From positions 1-23,663 of the forward strand of contig JAKISM010000019.1 in NCBI GenBank assembly GCA_021648585.1: DNA of 23,663 bases. The letters run 5' to 3'. The translations under genes and the position numbers were made by a program. The notes below the pieces were generated by a model. The model did not search any database. It was not told the DNA's origin and saw only the letters and a program-made list of their open reading frames with translations. Every line of letters starts with the position of its first letter. Position 1 is the first letter of the stretch. The DNA is from Devosiaceae bacterium. Lineage in GTDB: Bacteria > Pseudomonadota > Alphaproteobacteria > Rhizobiales > Devosiaceae. Shown here piece after piece: positions 13,707 through 21,563 of the stretch.

Positions 13707-15359
13707 ATGGCTGCAAAAGAAGTAAAATTCTCAACTGAAGCCCGTGACAAAATGTTACGCGGTGTAAATATTCTCGCAAATGCTGTTAAAGTAACACTTG
13801 GGCCAAAGGGTCGTAATGTTATTATTGACAAATCTTTTGGCGCACCACGTATCACTAAAGATGGTGTTACAGTTGCCAAAGAAATCGAGCTTGAAGATAA
13901 ATTTGAAAATATGGGTGCACAAATGGTGCGTGCTGTTGCTTCAAAAACCAATGATACAGCGGGTGACGGCACAACAACGGCTACAGTTCTTGCGCAATCT
14001 ATCGTAACAGAGGGCGTTAAGCTTGTTGCGGCTGGCATGAACCCAATGGATCTAAAACGTGGCATTGATTTAGCTATCACTGAAGTAGTTGGCAATCTTG
14101 GCAAATCTAAAAAAGTGATTTCAACCGTTGAAGAAATCGCTCAAGTTGGTACAATTTCAGCCAATGGCGAAACAGCGATTGGTGAGCAAATTGCAGACGC
14201 TATGCAACGTGTTGGTAATGAAGGTGTTATCACTGTTGAAGAAGCAAAATCACTTGAAACTGAAACCGACGTTGTTGAAGGTATGCAGTTTGATCGTGGT
14301 TATCTTTCACCATATTTCGCAACTAATCCAGAAAAAATGACAACGTCATTTGAAGATCCGCTTATTCTTTTACATGAGAAAAAACTCTCTTCCCTTCAAC
14401 CAATGTTGCCAATTCTTGAAAGCGTTGTGCAATCTTCTCGCCCGCTTCTTATTATTGCAGAAGATATTGACGGCGAAGCGCTGGCAACTCTTGTTGTTAA
14501 CCGTCTTCGTGGTGGTCTTAAAGTTGCAGCGGTTAAAGCTCCAGGTTTTGGTGATCGTCGTAAAGCAATGCTTGAAGATATTGCAATTTTAACTGGTGGT
14601 ACTCTTATTTCAGAAGAAATGGGCATCAAGCTTGAAAATGTAACTATTGATATGCTTGGCACTGCCAAAAAAGTTGAAATCAATAAAGAAACAACAACTA
14701 TTATTGATGGCGCTGGCTCTAGCGAAGATATAAAGGGACGTGTTTCACAAATCAAAGCTCAAGCAGAAGATACTACTTCTGATTATGATCGTGAAAAACT
14801 TCAAGAACGTCTAGCAAAATTAGCTGGCGGTGTTGCCGTGATTAAAGTTGGCGGTGCTACTGAAATTGAAGTGAAAGAACGTAAAGATCGTGTTGAAGAT
14901 GCGCTTAATGCAACTCGTGCGGCAGTTGAAGAAGGTATTGTTGCAGGGGGTGGCGTTGCGCTACTTCGTGCTGCTGCAAATCTTAAAGCTAAGGGCGTAA
15001 ATGCTGACCAACAAGCTGGTATTGGTATTGTGCGCCGTGCGCTACAAGCTCCAATTCGTCAAATTGCTACTAACTCAGGCGATGAAGCATCTATTGTTGT
15101 TGGCAAAGTGCTTGAAAGCAAATCAGATAGTTTTGGCTATAACGCCCAAACTTCTGAATATGGCGACATGATTGAAATGGGTATTGTTGATCCAGTTAAA
15201 GTTGTGCGCACAGCACTACAAGACGCCGCATCAGTTGCTTCACTTCTTATCACAACCGAAGCCATGATTGCCGAAGTTCCACAAGAAGCAGCACCAGCTG
15301 GTGGCGGAATGCCAGACATGGGCGGCATGGGTGGCATGGGCGGAGGTATGGGCTTCTAA
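13707..15359 (+). CDS. groL: Chaperonin GroEL
   Basis: A 550-residue chaperonin subunit of full length. It starts AAKEVKFSTEARDKMLRGV and has VTLGPKGRNVIIDKSFGAP, the nucleotide-binding NDTAGDGTTTATVLAQ (about 80-95), the apical LLIIAEDIDGEALATLV, and the flexible Gly-Met tail ending GGMGGGMGF. It folds many cytosolic proteins in an ATP cycle with GroES. AAGGAG lies nine bases before the ATG. Codon use appears more selective than in neighbouring genes, as expected for high expression. Oddity: after the stop the same frame stays open for 25 codons and ends in a near copy of the last six codons (see 15360-15437). Confidence 0.98.
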   Translation: MAAKEVKFSTEARDKMLRGVNILANAVKVTLGPKGRNVIIDKSFGAPRITKDGVTVAKEIELEDKFENMGAQMVRAVASKTNDTAGDGTTTATVLAQSIVTEGVKLVAAGMNPMDLKRGIDLAITEVVGNLGKSKKVISTVEEIAQVGTISANGETAIGEQIADAMQRVGNEGVITVEEAKSLETETDVVEGMQFDRGYLSPYFATNPEKMTTSFEDPLILLHEKKLSSLQPMLPILESVVQSSRPLLIIAEDIDGEALATLVVNRLRGGLKVAAVKAPGFGDRRKAMLEDIAILTGGTLISEEMGIKLENVTIDMLGTAKKVEINKETTTIIDGAGSSEDIKGRVSQIKAQAEDTTSDYDREKLQERLAKLAGGVAVIKVGGATEIEVKERKDRVEDALNATRAAVEEGIVAGGGVALLRAAANLKAKGVNADQQAGIGIVRRALQAPIRQIATNSGDEASIVVGKVLESKSDSFGYNAQTSEYGDMIEMGIVDPVKVVRTALQDAASVASLLITTEAMIAEVPQEAAPAGGGMPDMGGMGGMGGGMGF

Positions 15360-15437
15360 AGAAGACCATACTCGCCCAAATCATTAAGTGTTCGAGTTGG
15401 TCAAGCCAACCCGAATGGTGGTGGAATAGGTTTCTAA
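15360..15437 (+). other. In-frame extension after the groL stop, ending in a copy of the groL end
   Basis: Directly after the groL TAA the frame reads RRPYSPKSLSVRVGQANPN and then GGGIGF before a second TAA at 15435-15437. The last six codons and stop align with the true groL end, GGGMGF and TAA, 78 bases earlier, with mostly third-base differences. This suggests a diverged partial duplication of the groL 3' end, or an old longer tail. Two small hairpins, GTTGG-TCAAG-CCAAC and GGTTTC-TAAG-GAAACC, lie within it. Confidence 0.55.
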
Positions 15438-15475
15438 GGAAACCCATTATCTAACTACTCACTGTAGAAAATATC

Positions 15476-15505
15476 AAGCTCGGGCAGAGATGCCCGAGCT
15501 TTTTT
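15476..15505 (+). terminator. Rho-independent terminator of groESL
   Basis: An 11-base perfect stem, AAGCTCGGGCA (15476-15486) and TGCCCGAGCTT (15491-15501), with a GAGA loop, runs into six T (15500-15505). It ends the groESL transcript. The 198 bases from here to the next gene hold one small repeat and nothing else that I can support. Confidence 0.95.
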
Positions 15506-15600
15506 GTGCTCAAATTTTGGCGGCGGTATTTTTGTGCACTGCTCAATATCCTCACTTATTCTGCAAATAATTAGTATTTATTCTTGTTAGTAGATTCTGG

Positions 15601-15633
15601 ATTGCCACGCCCATTAAAAATGGGCTCGCAATG
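15601..15633. repeat. Small dispersed palindromic repeat between convergent genes
   Basis: ATTGC (15601-15605) and GCAAT (15628-15632) enclose GCCCATT-AAA-AATGGGC, giving a double-stem hairpin followed by GACAAT. The wording (ATTGCCACG ... CTCGCAATGAC) is typical of dispersed repeats in alphaproteobacteria. It sits between groL and the AhpD-like gene, which face each other. Confidence 0.7.
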
Positions 15634-15703
15634 ACAATATTTGAATTTGAGAAGAAATATTGCAGTTTTGTGTGGTCGCAAAAAATAGCAAATAATGAAA
15701 ATA

Positions 15704-16249
15704 CTATAATTTGATTTTGCAAAAACCTTGCGAGGGGATATCTAGTGCTGAGTTAAATTTAGATGACATATTTTGAAATGCAATAAGGCCTGTTAATTCA
15801 ACCAACGCATCATCATCAAAATGCTTTTTAAGCGCATCAATATGCTGCCCTGTCACTTCTTTATTAGAATAAGTCATCGCTTCACAATATTTAAGTGCCG
15901 CTATTTCTATCTCATCAAACATAGGGCTATTTTGCCAATCACTTAGCGCCATAGTTTTTTCTTCACTTACCCCCCGCTTTAGTAGAGTATTGGCATTTAT
16001 ATCAATGCAAAATTTACAATGATTTATTTGTGAAACACGAACTGTTATTAATGAGCGCAGCGCTGGGGAAAGTGGCGAGGATTTACGATTTAATGCACCA
16101 TAAAGCAGGGCTAGAGTTGAAAATATTTTTGGCGAGCGTGCCCATAAAAGGCCGGGCTCTAGCACTTTGCCGTAAGTTTTCTTTTGTTTGAAAAAAAACA
16201 ACCTAATATAAAAAGGATAGGCTGAAAGAGGTTTTGGCTCTACATGCAT
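15704..16249 (-). CDS. AhpD-like / carboxymuconolactone decarboxylase family protein
   Basis: A 181-residue protein of the CMD (PF02627-type) fold. The signature HCKFCIDINANTLLKRG (about 85-101) holds the redox CxxC and a nearby Asp. The segment LVELTGLIAFQNMSSKFNSALDI is the typical C-terminal helix. Family members act as alkylhydroperoxidase or thiol-linked reductases; the CxxC favours a redox role over decarboxylation. The substrate is unknown. AGGAG precedes the ATG by six bases. It starts 25 bases after the MFS gene stop, so it is likely the last gene of an EEP-MFS-CMD transcript. Confidence 0.85.
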   Translation of the reverse strand: MHVEPKPLSAYPFYIRLFFFKQKKTYGKVLEPGLLWARSPKIFSTLALLYGALNRKSSPLSPALRSLITVRVSQINHCKFCIDINANTLLKRGVSEEKTMALSDWQNSPMFDEIEIAALKYCEAMTYSNKEVTGQHIDALKKHFDDDALVELTGLIAFQNMSSKFNSALDIPSQGFCKIKL

Positions 16250-16274
16250 TTTTAGCTCCTGTTTTAGTTGCCCC

Positions 16275-17609
16275 CTAATTTGATCCCTTTTCTTTCACAA
16301 ACATCAGACCGATTGCACCAAGCAATAATAGGGCAATTACTGGCGTGATACCAATGCGCTGATCTTGGCTTATTAAGGTTACATAACCAATAGCTAATGG
16401 TGCAATGAACGAAGTTGCTCGTCCTGTTAGCGCATAAAGACCAAAGGCTTCTGTTGTTTCATCAGGCTCAACTTGGTCAACTAACAAGGTGCGTGAAGCG
16501 GCTTGTAATGCGCCACCACTTGCCCCAATTAGCGAGCCAGCAAGATAAAATACAATAACTGGCGTGCTAGCAGAAGTAACAGGGACTACAAAAAAGATAT
16601 TTTCAGGGGTTGTTGAAACAATGATAGTACAAGCTATTATCAATAGGCAACAAGAGATGAAAACTACTGCTTTAGGGCCAAATTTAGCGTCCATTCTACC
16701 GCCAAGAAATGCTCCTGCCGCTCCTGCAATCCCTGCAATAATCCCAAAAATTCCTATTTCGGTGATAGACATTTTCAAAACGCCTGCCGCATAAATACCG
16801 CCAAACATAAATAAACCATTTAGCCCATCACGATAGAACATTGAAGTAATTAGAAAGGAAAAATAGGATTTGCGCTTTGGTAGTTCACGAATAGTTTCCC
16901 AAAGGTTTGAAAGCGCTTGTTTTACTGCTTGGCCTTGCCCTTCTCGTTTTTTAATATCGGGAGTGAACAAAAATAGCGGAATAATAAATACTAAAAACCA
17001 CATAGCCGTAAGTGGGCCAGTGGCACGCTCGCCTTCAAATTGGCTAGCGTCTAAGCCCAACATGGGTGAAAGACCAACAAGCGTTTTACCTGAAATCGGA
17101 TCGGCCGCCATCAGAGCTAAAACAATGACCAGCGCAATAATGCCACCAATATAACCAAGCGCCCAGCCTGAACCTGAAAGTTTACCTAATTCTTCACGAG
17201 GCACTAGTGAAGGCATCATGGAATTGGTAAAAACGGTTGAAAATTCAATGCCGATAAGCCCAACTACAAAGGCAACAAGAATAAGCGTAACAGGGGCAAC
17301 ACCACCCGGAGCTGCAAGCCATAATAAAGAAGCGCCAACAACTACAAGAATAGAAAAGAATGCAATAAATGGTTTTCGTGGGCCGGTGACATCTGCCATT
17401 GCCCCAAGAATTGGCGCTAGAATGGCAATGAATATGCCGCCTATGCCCATAGCTAAGCCCCAAACGGCTTGCCCATCAACAGAATTGCTAGCAACTTGCG
17501 CTACAAAATAGGGTGCAAAAATGAAGGTAATTAATACCGTATGATAGGGTTGTGCCGCCCAATCAAATAGCATCCACGAAAAAATACCTTTTTTAGAAAC
17601 TTTTGCCAT
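16275..17609 (-). CDS. MFS transporter, UMF1/Atg22-like family
   Basis: An integral membrane protein of about 444 residues with roughly 12 hydrophobic segments. The N-terminal FSWMLFDWAAQPYHTVLITF is the UMF1 (Atg22-like) signature, and VTGPRKPF is the loop after the second helix pair, comparable to the MFS motif A position. A second-half repeat is seen in LGGRMDAKFGPKAVV. These proteins are thought to export small solutes such as amino acids, but this substrate cannot be read. I chose the ATG at 17609 because the G-rich ribosome site is eight bases upstream of it; an ATG at 17615 is too close to that site. It lies 43 bases after the EEP gene. Confidence 0.88.
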   Translation of the reverse strand: MAKVSKKGIFSWMLFDWAAQPYHTVLITFIFAPYFVAQVASNSVDGQAVWGLAMGIGGIFIAILAPILGAMADVTGPRKPFIAFFSILVVVGASLLWLAAPGGVAPVTLILVAFVVGLIGIEFSTVFTNSMMPSLVPREELGKLSGSGWALGYIGGIIALVIVLALMAADPISGKTLVGLSPMLGLDASQFEGERATGPLTAMWFLVFIIPLFLFTPDIKKREGQGQAVKQALSNLWETIRELPKRKSYFSFLITSMFYRDGLNGLFMFGGIYAAGVLKMSITEIGIFGIIAGIAGAAGAFLGGRMDAKFGPKAVVFISCCLLIIACTIIVSTTPENIFFVVPVTSASTPVIVFYLAGSLIGASGGALQAASRTLLVDQVEPDETTEAFGLYALTGRATSFIAPLAIGYVTLISQDQRIGITPVIALLLLGAIGLMFVKEKGSN

Positions 17610-17652
17610 AATCATTATCCCCCCAGATTTTCTTGAGCCTAGAGCCTAAATT

Positions 17653-18684
17653 TCACTTTGTCGAGAAAGTTCCAATTATTGGCAAATGATCTGTGTACTT
17701 AAAATCATTATTAAAGGTTTTCATTTCATTTATTTGCACATTTGGGGATGTTATAAATCCGTCAATTATTGCTGTATAATTTTCGCCTGCTACGTAAGGC
17801 TTTTGGTTGCTTCTTACGGTTGGTGTTTTTTTATCGATACCAATTTGCCAATTTTTTGGTAATCTTTCAAAAGGAAAAGGAATTTTCCAAAATAAATATT
17901 TTTCTTCAGTTTTATGAGGAAAATTACTATTTGTTAGCTCCATATTCCAATCACCGCCCAAAATTACATAATTATCTTTTTTATATTCTTGTTCAGCAAA
18001 AGCAAAAACTGCATCAAACTGCTTTTGCCTCGTTGCACCATTCTCATCAAAAGCTGCAAGATGCAAATTTATAATAACCCACTGGGTGGGTTTGCCTGCA
18101 ATATTGAAATAATTAATCTGCAAAGCATAATGGCGATGAAATATTCCACCAAGCGGCTTAGGCTCAAAGGGCAATGTTTTTACTAAAGTTAGTGCTGGCT
18201 TTACTTTAGCTAGGCTAAGCGTGCCATGTTTTATTTTGAGCGGATATGGCAAGCCAATGGAAGCAAAATCGGGGCGAAAAATAATAAAATATTTTATAAA
18301 AATGCTAGTGATTCCTTTTAAAACATCAACATTTCTACTTAAAAAACTCTTCTGGCTTACTTCTTGTAATAGAAAAATATCAGCCTTTATTCTTTGTAGT
18401 TGCTTTATTATCGCTGTTAGGTTTTTTTGCACTATTTTTTTTGAGGGAGCTAATAAATTCTTACCGCCATCAATTAAAAAATCGCTTTCTTGCCCAAGTC
18501 CAGCATAGCCAATATTCCAAGTTGCAAGCCTAATAGTTTGAGGTAAGGTTTTTTCTAATTCTTCAGTATCACTGATAATTTTAGCGCCCTTTGGTGCAAT
18601 TTTGCGATTAAGCAGAGCAATAATTAGCAAATAAAGGATAGCAAACAAAAGCAAGCTAGATAAAATAATAGTAATTAAATTCAC
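17653..18684 (-). CDS. Endonuclease/exonuclease/phosphatase (EEP) family protein, membrane-anchored
   Basis: A 343-residue protein. An N-terminal hydrophobic helix (about 3-26) anchors or exports it. The rest is the EEP (DNase I-like) fold: RLATWNIGYAG (metal-binding Asn), IFLLQEV (metal-binding Glu), VIINLHLAA, ILGGDWNM (Asp and Asn) and, near the end, YTDHLPIIG (catalytic Asp-His). All key residues are present, so it should be active as a metal-dependent phosphodiesterase or phosphatase. The substrate is uncertain (nucleic acid, phospholipid or inositol phosphate). The start is GTG with GGAG six bases upstream. First gene of a likely three-gene transcript with the MFS and AhpD-like genes. 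Confidence 0.87.
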   Translation of the reverse strand: MNLITIILSSLLLFAILYLLIIALLNRKIAPKGAKIISDTEELEKTLPQTIRLATWNIGYAGLGQESDFLIDGGKNLLAPSKKIVQKNLTAIIKQLQRIKADIFLLQEVSQKSFLSRNVDVLKGITSIFIKYFIIFRPDFASIGLPYPLKIKHGTLSLAKVKPALTLVKTLPFEPKPLGGIFHRHYALQINYFNIAGKPTQWVIINLHLAAFDENGATRQKQFDAVFAFAEQEYKKDNYVILGGDWNMELTNSNFPHKTEEKYLFWKIPFPFERLPKNWQIGIDKKTPTVRSNQKPYVAGENYTAIIDGFITSPNVQINEMKTFNNDFKYTDHLPIIGTFSTK

Positions 18685-18830
18685 TTATTGCTCCATGATT
18701 TAATATTTTACTATTACAATATAGGGTCAGCTTATTAAGCGGTAAAGCCCTGCTCTTTTTTAATGGAGTTTCAATTTGAACGACCTCTATGAGGATTTGG
18801 AACACTAATTAATAACTATCAATAGAAGAT

Positions 18831-18870
18831 AACAAACAAAAAACCCGCACTTCTTTTGAAATGCGGGTTT
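18831..18870 (-). terminator. Rho-independent terminator of the aroA-cmk-rpsA transcript
   Basis: Read on the minus strand, AAACCCGCA (18870-18862) and TGCGGGTTT (18849-18841) form a nine-base stem, followed by TTTGTTTGTT, giving six T in a row after the stem. It lies 135 bases past the rpsA stop. The gap 18685-19004 (320 bases) holds this terminator, the repeat tract at 18924-18997, and the upstream region of the EEP gene; no gene is seen. Confidence 0.88.
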
Positions 18871-18923
18871 AATATTTATAGAGTTTTTCTAAAAGAAAGT
18901 CTTTATTCAACTTTATTGGCCTG

Positions 18924-18997
18924 CTTTTATTCCAAACCCCCACCCACTTTTATTCCAAACCCCCACCCTCAATCCCTCCCCGCAAGGGGGAGGGAAG
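18924..18997. repeat. 23-base tandem duplication joined to a palindromic repeat of the ileS family
   Basis: CTTTTATTCCAAACCCCCAC occurs at 18924 and again at 18947, a 23-base period. The second copy runs into CCCCACCCTCAATCCCTCCC and then GCAAGGGGGAGGGAAG, the hairpin half of the A family seen inside ileS. It lies between the rpsA stop and the terminator, so it would be part of the rpsA 3' untranslated RNA. Confidence 0.75.
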
Positions 18998-19004
18998 AAG
19001 AATT

Positions 19005-20705
19005 TTAATCTTCCTTTTTACCTTTAAGAGCTGCGCCAAGGATATCACCAAGTGATGCACCAGAATCAGAGCTGCCATATTGCGCCACTGCTTCTTTTTC
19101 TTCAGCAATTTCTAGAGCCTTAATCGAAAGAACAGTGCGGCCAGTTTTCTTATCAAACTGAGTTACACGTGCATCTAGCTTATCGCCAACCGCAAATCTA
19201 TCTGGACGTTGATCAGCACGATCACGAGAAAGATCATTACGGCGAATAAAGGCAACAATATCGCTATCAGCAATAGTTACTTCGATGCCACCATCATTTA
19301 TGCTCTTAACTGTTCCAGTAACAATCGCACCTTTACGAATGCCGCTACTTTGTGCTTGTTCTGCTGTTGCATCTGAAACTAGCTGTTTAATGCCAAGCGA
19401 AATTCGCTCTTTATCAATATCAACATCAAGCACCTTAGCTTTAACCACATCACCACGATTATAATCTTCAAGAACTTCTTCGCCTTGTCGTTGCCAATCA
19501 AGATCTGAAAGATGCACCATGCCATCAACTTCACCTTCAAGGCCGATAAATAGACCAAATTCGGTTTTGTTTTTAACTTCACCCTCAACAATAGAATCAA
19601 TAGGGAATTTATCTGCAAAGCTATTCCAAGGATTATCCATACATTGTTTAAGACCAAGCGAAATACGACGACGCTCAGGATCAACTTCCAAAATCATAAT
19701 TTCAACTTCTTGCGAGGTTGAAACAATTTTACCCGGATGAACATTTTTCTTAGTCCAGCTCATTTCAGAAATATGAATAAGTCCTTCAATTCCTGGTTCA
19801 AGCTCAACAAATGCACCATAATCGGTGATATTTGTTACACGGCCAGTAAATTTACCCTCAAGTGGGAATTTAGAATCAATCGATTCCCAAGGATTAGCTT
19901 CAAGTTGCTTCATGCCTAGTGAAATACGATGAGTTTCTTGATTAACACGAATAATTTTAACTTTAATTGTTTCGCCAATAGTTAAAACTTCACCTGGGTT
20001 ATTTACACGACGCCATGCAATATCGGTTACGTGTAATAGACCGTCAATGCCACCAAGATCAATAAATGCACCATAATCAGTGATGTTTTTAACAACACCC
20101 TCAACGGTTTGACCTTCTTCAAGCTTTTGCACAATTTCAGTACGTTGCTCAGCACGGCTCTCTTCAAGGATTGCTCGGCGGGAAACAACAATATTACCAC
20201 GTCTTTTGTCCATCTTAAGAATCATAAATGGCTGCTCAACATTCATCAATGGCGCAATATCACGAATTGGACGAATATCAACTTGAGAACGTGGAAGAAA
20301 AGCAATAGCTCCGTCAAGATCAACAGTGAAGCCACCCTTTACTTGATTAAAGATTTTACCATTTACTCGCTCACCAGCTTCGCTAAGTTTTTCAAGATTT
20401 AACCAGCTTTCCTCACGACGTGCTTTTTCACGGCTAAGCACTGCTTCACCTGCCGCATTTTCAATGCGATCAATATAAACTTCAACTTCTGAGCCAATTT
20501 GCAAAGAACCATCGGTGCCCGCAGCACCAAATTCTTTAAGCGGAACACGCCCCTCAGTTTTTAATCCTACATCAATAATTGCTAAATCATTTTCAATAGT
20601 TACAATACGTCCCTTAACAAAAGCACCTTCCATTGGTTCATTATCAACAAATGAATCCATTAAAAGGGCTTCAAAATCTTCTTGTGTCACATCTAGTTGT
20701 GTCAA
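19005..20705 (-). CDS. rpsA: 30S ribosomal protein S1
   Basis: A 566-residue protein with six S1 (OB-fold) RNA-binding domains at roughly 22-95, 108-175, 195-265, 282-352, 369-440 and 458-528. Repeated signatures include ITDYGAFIDLGGIDGLLHVTD, ITDYGAFVELEPGIEGLIHIS and RISLGMKQLEANPW. It helps the 30S subunit bind and unwind mRNA. The start is TTG, with GGAG seven bases upstream and no better ATG; a weak start codon may add to control. It is the last gene after aroA-cmk, 231 bases downstream of cmk, with a structured leader (20726-20818). The C-terminus SLGDILGAALKGKKED is usual for Rhizobiales. Confidence 0.97.
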   Translation of the reverse strand: MTQLDVTQEDFEALLMDSFVDNEPMEGAFVKGRIVTIENDLAIIDVGLKTEGRVPLKEFGAAGTDGSLQIGSEVEVYIDRIENAAGEAVLSREKARREESWLNLEKLSEAGERVNGKIFNQVKGGFTVDLDGAIAFLPRSQVDIRPIRDIAPLMNVEQPFMILKMDKRRGNIVVSRRAILEESRAEQRTEIVQKLEEGQTVEGVVKNITDYGAFIDLGGIDGLLHVTDIAWRRVNNPGEVLTIGETIKVKIIRVNQETHRISLGMKQLEANPWESIDSKFPLEGKFTGRVTNITDYGAFVELEPGIEGLIHISEMSWTKKNVHPGKIVSTSQEVEIMILEVDPERRRISLGLKQCMDNPWNSFADKFPIDSIVEGEVKNKTEFGLFIGLEGEVDGMVHLSDLDWQRQGEEVLEDYNRGDVVKAKVLDVDIDKERISLGIKQLVSDATAEQAQSSGIRKGAIVTGTVKSINDGGIEVTIADSDIVAFIRRNDLSRDRADQRPDRFAVGDKLDARVTQFDKKTGRTVLSIKALEIAEEKEAVAQYGSSDSGASLGDILGAALKGKKED

Positions 20706-20725
20706 AATATAACTCCATCAATCGT

Positions 20726-20818
20726 GCGCTGGGCTGGTTAAATTACAAAGCCAAAAATATTAGACTATTTTATGGGTTGCGTTTTGAAAATCAAATTGAA
20801 ATCAAAACGACCCAGCGC
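20726..20818 (-). promoter_or_regulatory. Structured rpsA leader with alternative pairings
   Basis: In the mRNA (minus) sense, GCGCTGGG (20818-20811) can pair with CCCAGCGC (20733-20726), about 10 bases before the rpsA ribosome site. Alternatively GGGTCGTTTTGA can pair with TCAAAACG-CA-ACCC (hairpin 20813-20774) with a two-base bulge. Both use the same GGG, so they exclude each other. S1 synthesis is autoregulated in E. coli through its leader; a similar role here is inference. Another AT-rich stem, GAAAATAA / TTATTTTC, is at 20908-20932. Confidence 0.5.
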
Positions 20819-20936
20819 AAAATGGCTAAGAGATTTTTGGTGATTTTTTCGATGAGCCAAAGAGTTAGATATTGCCTTTATAAACCGCTCATTTAGGGGT
20901 TGGTTTTGAAAATAAATTAAATAATTATTTTCTGCC

Positions 20937-21563
20937 CTATTTGGCCATTTTATTATCAACAATCGCAATGGCTTTGCGAAGTGATGTTTCTATATCTAAT
21001 TTAGAACTATCTAGCAAGTGCGAATCTTGTGCTTCATAAAAATTTCCGCTTGGATTATTTCTATCGCTTTCATCTCGCATGATGATTTGGCGCAATATTT
21101 CACCCTCATCTGCCTGTAAGCCTTTGGATAATAACTCTAAATAGCGGCGATTTGCACGGGTTTTAGCATCAGCAATAATGAATAATTTAACGTCAGCATT
21201 TGGGCATATACGAGTGCCAATATCACGCCCATCAAGCACTGCACCGCCTTTTTGCTGAGCAAAATCACTCTGATATTGACGTAAAGCCTCTCGAACTTGC
21301 TCAATTTTGGCCACTTTTGCAGCAGCATTTGCTATTTCAGGCGTTCCGAGTTTTTTTGCATCAAGTTGAGATTTATCTAAATTATGCGCAATTTTTATTG
21401 CCTTTTGTTCAAAATCCTTATCGTCTAGCTGATCCTGCATTGCCTGCCCAATCGCTCGATATAATAGGCCAGTATCTAAATGGGGTAGCCCATAATATTT
21501 AGCTAAGCCTTTAGCAATAGTTCCCTTGCCCGAAGCTGCGGGGCCATCAATCGCAATAATCAT
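20937..21563 (-). CDS. cmk: Cytidylate kinase
   Basis: A 208-residue P-loop kinase that phosphorylates CMP and dCMP. The ATP-binding loop GPAASGKGT is at 7-15, LDTGLLYRAIG follows, and GAVLDGRDIGTRICP is the CMP-binding region. FIIADAKTRANRRYLEL is the lid, and IIMRDESDRNNP holds the conserved Arg-Asp. The length is typical. Its ATG overlaps the aroA TGA by four bases (ATGA), so the two are translationally coupled; aroA-cmk-rpsA is a common gene order in Proteobacteria. Confidence 0.97.
   Translation of the reverse strand: MIIAIDGPAASGKGTIAKGLAKYYGLPHLDTGLLYRAIGQAMQDQLDDKDFEQKAIKIAHNLDKSQLDAKKLGTPEIANAAAKVAKIEQVREALRQYQSDFAQQKGGAVLDGRDIGTRICPNADVKLFIIADAKTRANRRYLELLSKGLQADEGEILRQIIMRDESDRNNPSGNFYEAQDSHLLDSSKLDIETSLRKAIAIVDNKMAK

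Noticed and set aside
14396..14755. A 119-codon minus-strand frame opposite groL.
   Set aside because: Shadow of a highly conserved, strongly expressed gene.
18763..18792. A tiny plus-strand frame, MEFQFERPL, downstream of rpsA.
   Set aside because: Nine codons, no ribosome site and no conservation that can be judged from one sequence.
18768..18803. A 36-base stretch starting GTTTCAATTTGAACG and ending GGATTTGGAAC, with an inner CCTC-TAT-GAGG stem, looks like a CRISPR repeat.
   Set aside because: Only one copy occurs in the window, with no spacers and no cas genes nearby; similarity in length and ends is probably chance.
20765..20968. A 67-codon minus-strand frame between cmk and rpsA.
   Set aside because: It overlaps the end of cmk, has no recognisable motif or ribosome site, and lies over the structured leader.
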